From: Epiperipatus broadwayi
Lineage: Eukaryota > Onychophora > Udeonychophora > Euonychophora > Peripatidae
DNA: 64,000 bases
Reading direction: 5' to 3'
NCBI GenBank assembly: GCA_028023455.1
Contig: JAQFVV010000027.1
Location: forward strand, 8,617,845-8,681,844
Below the pieces are notes generated by a model. The model was not told where the DNA came from. It made no database searches and saw nothing but the letters and a program-made list of their open reading frames with translations. This document shows positions 61,740 to 64,000 of this stretch, piece by piece (position 1 is the first letter of the stretch; each line of letters opens with the position of its first letter). The position numbers and the translations under genes are program-made.

Positions 61740-63280
61740 AGATTCTTACAAACACTTTATACAGACTTTAAGCTTTTAGACACAATACAAAGTTTTGTAC
61801 AAAAAGTTTTACCAGCATATCTTCTACCCATAAATTCAATGTCTTATCAGTTGAACACGGTTATAATTTTAGCAGTTACAAAACACAAGCAGAAATGACA
61901 CAATTTTGCTTTTCTGTTTTTATAATTTTTCTAACAAATGTTTCATCCTTTTACCACTAAATCAATAACTTTTATTTTATCAATAATAAAAAAAAAAAAA
62001 TCACTAGAAAACATTTTATCAAACAAAATATTTTACTATATCAAACTTATGGAAGAAAAAAAAAGCTAAAAAATATAAGTGCTTAAAATTTAATTAACAC
62101 ACAAAAAAAGTGGTTAACAAATGAAAGCATTTACATCCTTAAGATCACAACATTTGAGAATATTAGATTTAGCAAGAGTGTTCCAAATTGGGGGGGGAAA
62201 AAAAAACTCTAGTTATTCCTATAACAAAAAGATGCATAATCATAAAATTTACTAAATAGATTGAATAAAGTTTTCTAAAATTATAATATTTGATAATTAA
62301 GTCAAATAAAGCGCTAAGCTCGTTTCATTCTTATTTATATATTTGGTAACAATACACAGCTTTTGAGGACAATTGCACTACACATGCAAGCGAAGTAGAC
62401 TATTTGATAATGTTAGTTTACTGAGGGTGCTTGAAGATGAAAAGTGATAGACTTGTAAAATTTACTAAATTTTAATATTTTTTGTCTACTTATATATTTT
62501 TGGGAGATAGTACATGTTGGTACAGCGGATGTTGCCATTTCACTGCAAGTATAAACAATTAAATAGTGCACTAATTTTGGACCTTGACCTAGAGAGTCTG
62601 CCATATTAACATGGCAGTAAACCACACAAAGATAATGTTCTGCAATAGGAACAAAACAATAACAGGAACAAACAGCAATAATCCAAATAATGGATGAAAG
62701 TGATTTACATGAATATACACAGAAATATTTGAAACTGTTCTTGATGAAGTACTTCCCCTCAATAATCATGTTTCCAAGACCTCACTAAATACAAAAAGAG
62801 GACAAAGAGAAAGAAGTATTATATATCACTTTAAATTAATAATAAAAACTATCATGTAAAAAAATATTGCTGCTTCAGGACTGTGATTTATCTATAATAG
62901 ATACGATGAAATGACATTCTGAGGAATGATGATGAGGGGGAATAAATAATGTTACTACTAGAGGACTAGTACAATGACCAAAGAGATCAGACAAAAGATG
63001 CAGGATAAAGATTTAACAAAAATGATACAACAAGGTTTCACTATGCTTAAATTATCAATTAGGTGTTTCACTACAGAAAAATTGTTTCAATAGTTCAAAA
63101 GGTAATAAACCAATTTAGGATTTGAGTATAGAAACAAAGATTAAGTATAAATTATAATGAAATTAAATCGTAAAAAATTGACCACTGATGGAGTTGTTAA
63201 TTCATATTACTTTACTTCTTATCATATAAAAGATTTATATATATGATTTTAATTTTAAATTATTAAAATAATATGCTATA
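61740..63280. other. AT-rich spacer, no gene confirmed
   Basis: A 118-codon minus-strand open stretch (62413-62769) includes MADSLGQGPKLVHY and MATSAVPTCTISQ but shows no domain and no clear splice sites. It may be chance or an unrecognised first exon. The remainder is AT-rich without features. Confidence 0.3.
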
Positions 63281-63281
63281 T

Positions 63282-63833
63282 CAGGGATAGCTAACCTATG
63301 GCACAAGCGCCAAACTTGGAGTATGCATTAATTTTTGTGCATTGATCCCTTGAAAAGTAGCACTAGATTTTGTCAAGTATTATTGTAAACCAATTTTTAT
63401 TAATAATTTGGAGTAGGTGAGGGATATAAGAAAAATTCAAATTAAATGAGTCAAACTAAAACAAAAAAAGTTCAGCATCCAATATGTAAGTAGACCCTTC
63501 ATACTTGTCTAATTTTGAGAACTAATGCAGGATTTATGATTTTAACTCTTCATTTTATGATTGCTTGACTTTTTTACTCTTTGCAATTTAGTTATTTTTT
63601 CCCCCTGTGGAGGGAGAGATTCAAAAGTTCAATTTACCCCCCCCCCCCAATTATGTAATAAAATATTATAGAATTTGTTCTTCTTGTATATGTTATAAAA
63701 AATAAAATTAACTTTTATTTATCTATAGCAAAAGGGCCATTATATAAAAATTGAATAATAGTACAAAAATTGTATGGTGCATATAGGCTCATATGGGGAC
63801 GGACGGACATATAAAATGTTGGCCATCTCTATG
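63282..63833. mobile_element. hAT-type non-autonomous element, 552 bp
   Basis: The left end is CAGGGATAGCTAACCTATGG. The right end in reverse is CATAGAGATGGCCAACATTT. Both resemble the 'CAGGGATGGCCAACC' ends of hAT elements, with some decay. No 8-bp flanking duplication could be recognised, so the exact borders are approximate. A poly(C) tract (63637-63648) lies inside. There is no coding capacity. Confidence 0.65.
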
Positions 63834-64000
63834 GTAAATGCATACTGGAATTAATGAGAAGGAAAAAAAATTGTAAAGTTCCATCAATCTTAACAATTTT
63901 GATTTAATTATGCAAACACTTAGCAAAAACTTTTATTAAATTTTGATAATTTATTATTGATAAAAACTATTTTGATATAACACATAACCTAAAAAGAATC

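Noticed and set aside
62413-62769. 118-codon minus-strand open frame as a protein gene
   Set aside because: No domain, no clear promoter or splice context, and composition like the surrounding AT-rich DNA. Kept only as a remark in the spacer entry.
1-64000. CRISPR array, bacterial operon or organelle genome
   Set aside because: No regular direct repeats with spacers, no ribosome-binding-site/ORF organisation, and no rRNA or tRNA clusters. Introns and retroelements show eukaryotic nuclear DNA.

Overview
This is AT-rich animal (metazoan) nuclear DNA, most likely from an invertebrate. By eye it is roughly one quarter to 30 percent G+C. I cannot name the species. Spliceosomal exons with GT/AG borders, introns of about 16 kb, many degraded non-LTR retrotransposons, Penelope-like elements with GIY-YIG endonuclease remains, hAT and pogo/Tigger-type DNA transposons, tRNA-derived SINEs and no dense open frames exclude a bacterium.

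The one host gene I can support is a Tousled-like kinase (TLK) gene on the minus strand. Three small exons (44853-44925, 28798-28850, 12327-12392) join in one open frame with matching splice phases. Together they resemble the TLK N-terminal region: a basic nuclear-localisation stretch, then a K-I-x-x-Y-F motif, then a Ser/Pro-rich stretch. The kinase domain and the first exons were not found here. A fourth exon-like block of 42 nt (43484-43525) lies in the first of these introns and would bring a stop codon into the frame.

Region by region. 0-6.5 kb: two ~1.1 kb pogo/Tigger-like elements in opposite orientation flank a decayed + strand LINE (CCHC knuckles, endonuclease, RT). 7.7-10 kb: two more + strand LINE relics. 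11.7-11.9 kb: a young-looking hAT MITE with a perfect 8-bp target duplication. 12.3-44.9 kb: TLK exons and introns, holding a hairpin repeat, a retroposed tRNA-like copy with a 13-bp target duplication, an hAT transposase relic, a 2-kb island of higher G+C, two tRNA-derived SINEs, a foldback repeat, a 624-bp TA-flanked MITE, and two Penelope-like elements tail to tail, the second with long inverted arms. 45-58 kb: mainly AT-rich spacer with short tandem duplications, a decayed C2H2 zinc-finger relic and a hammerhead-core-like motif. 58-61 kb: a minus-strand LINE relic interrupted by a polyadenylated retrocopy with target duplication. 61-64 kb: an hAT transposase scrap and a second hAT-type non-autonomous element.

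Nearly all mobile-element coding remains contain stops and frame breaks, so the window reads as a long-intron gene embedded in old repeat debris. No working mobile-element gene is visible.
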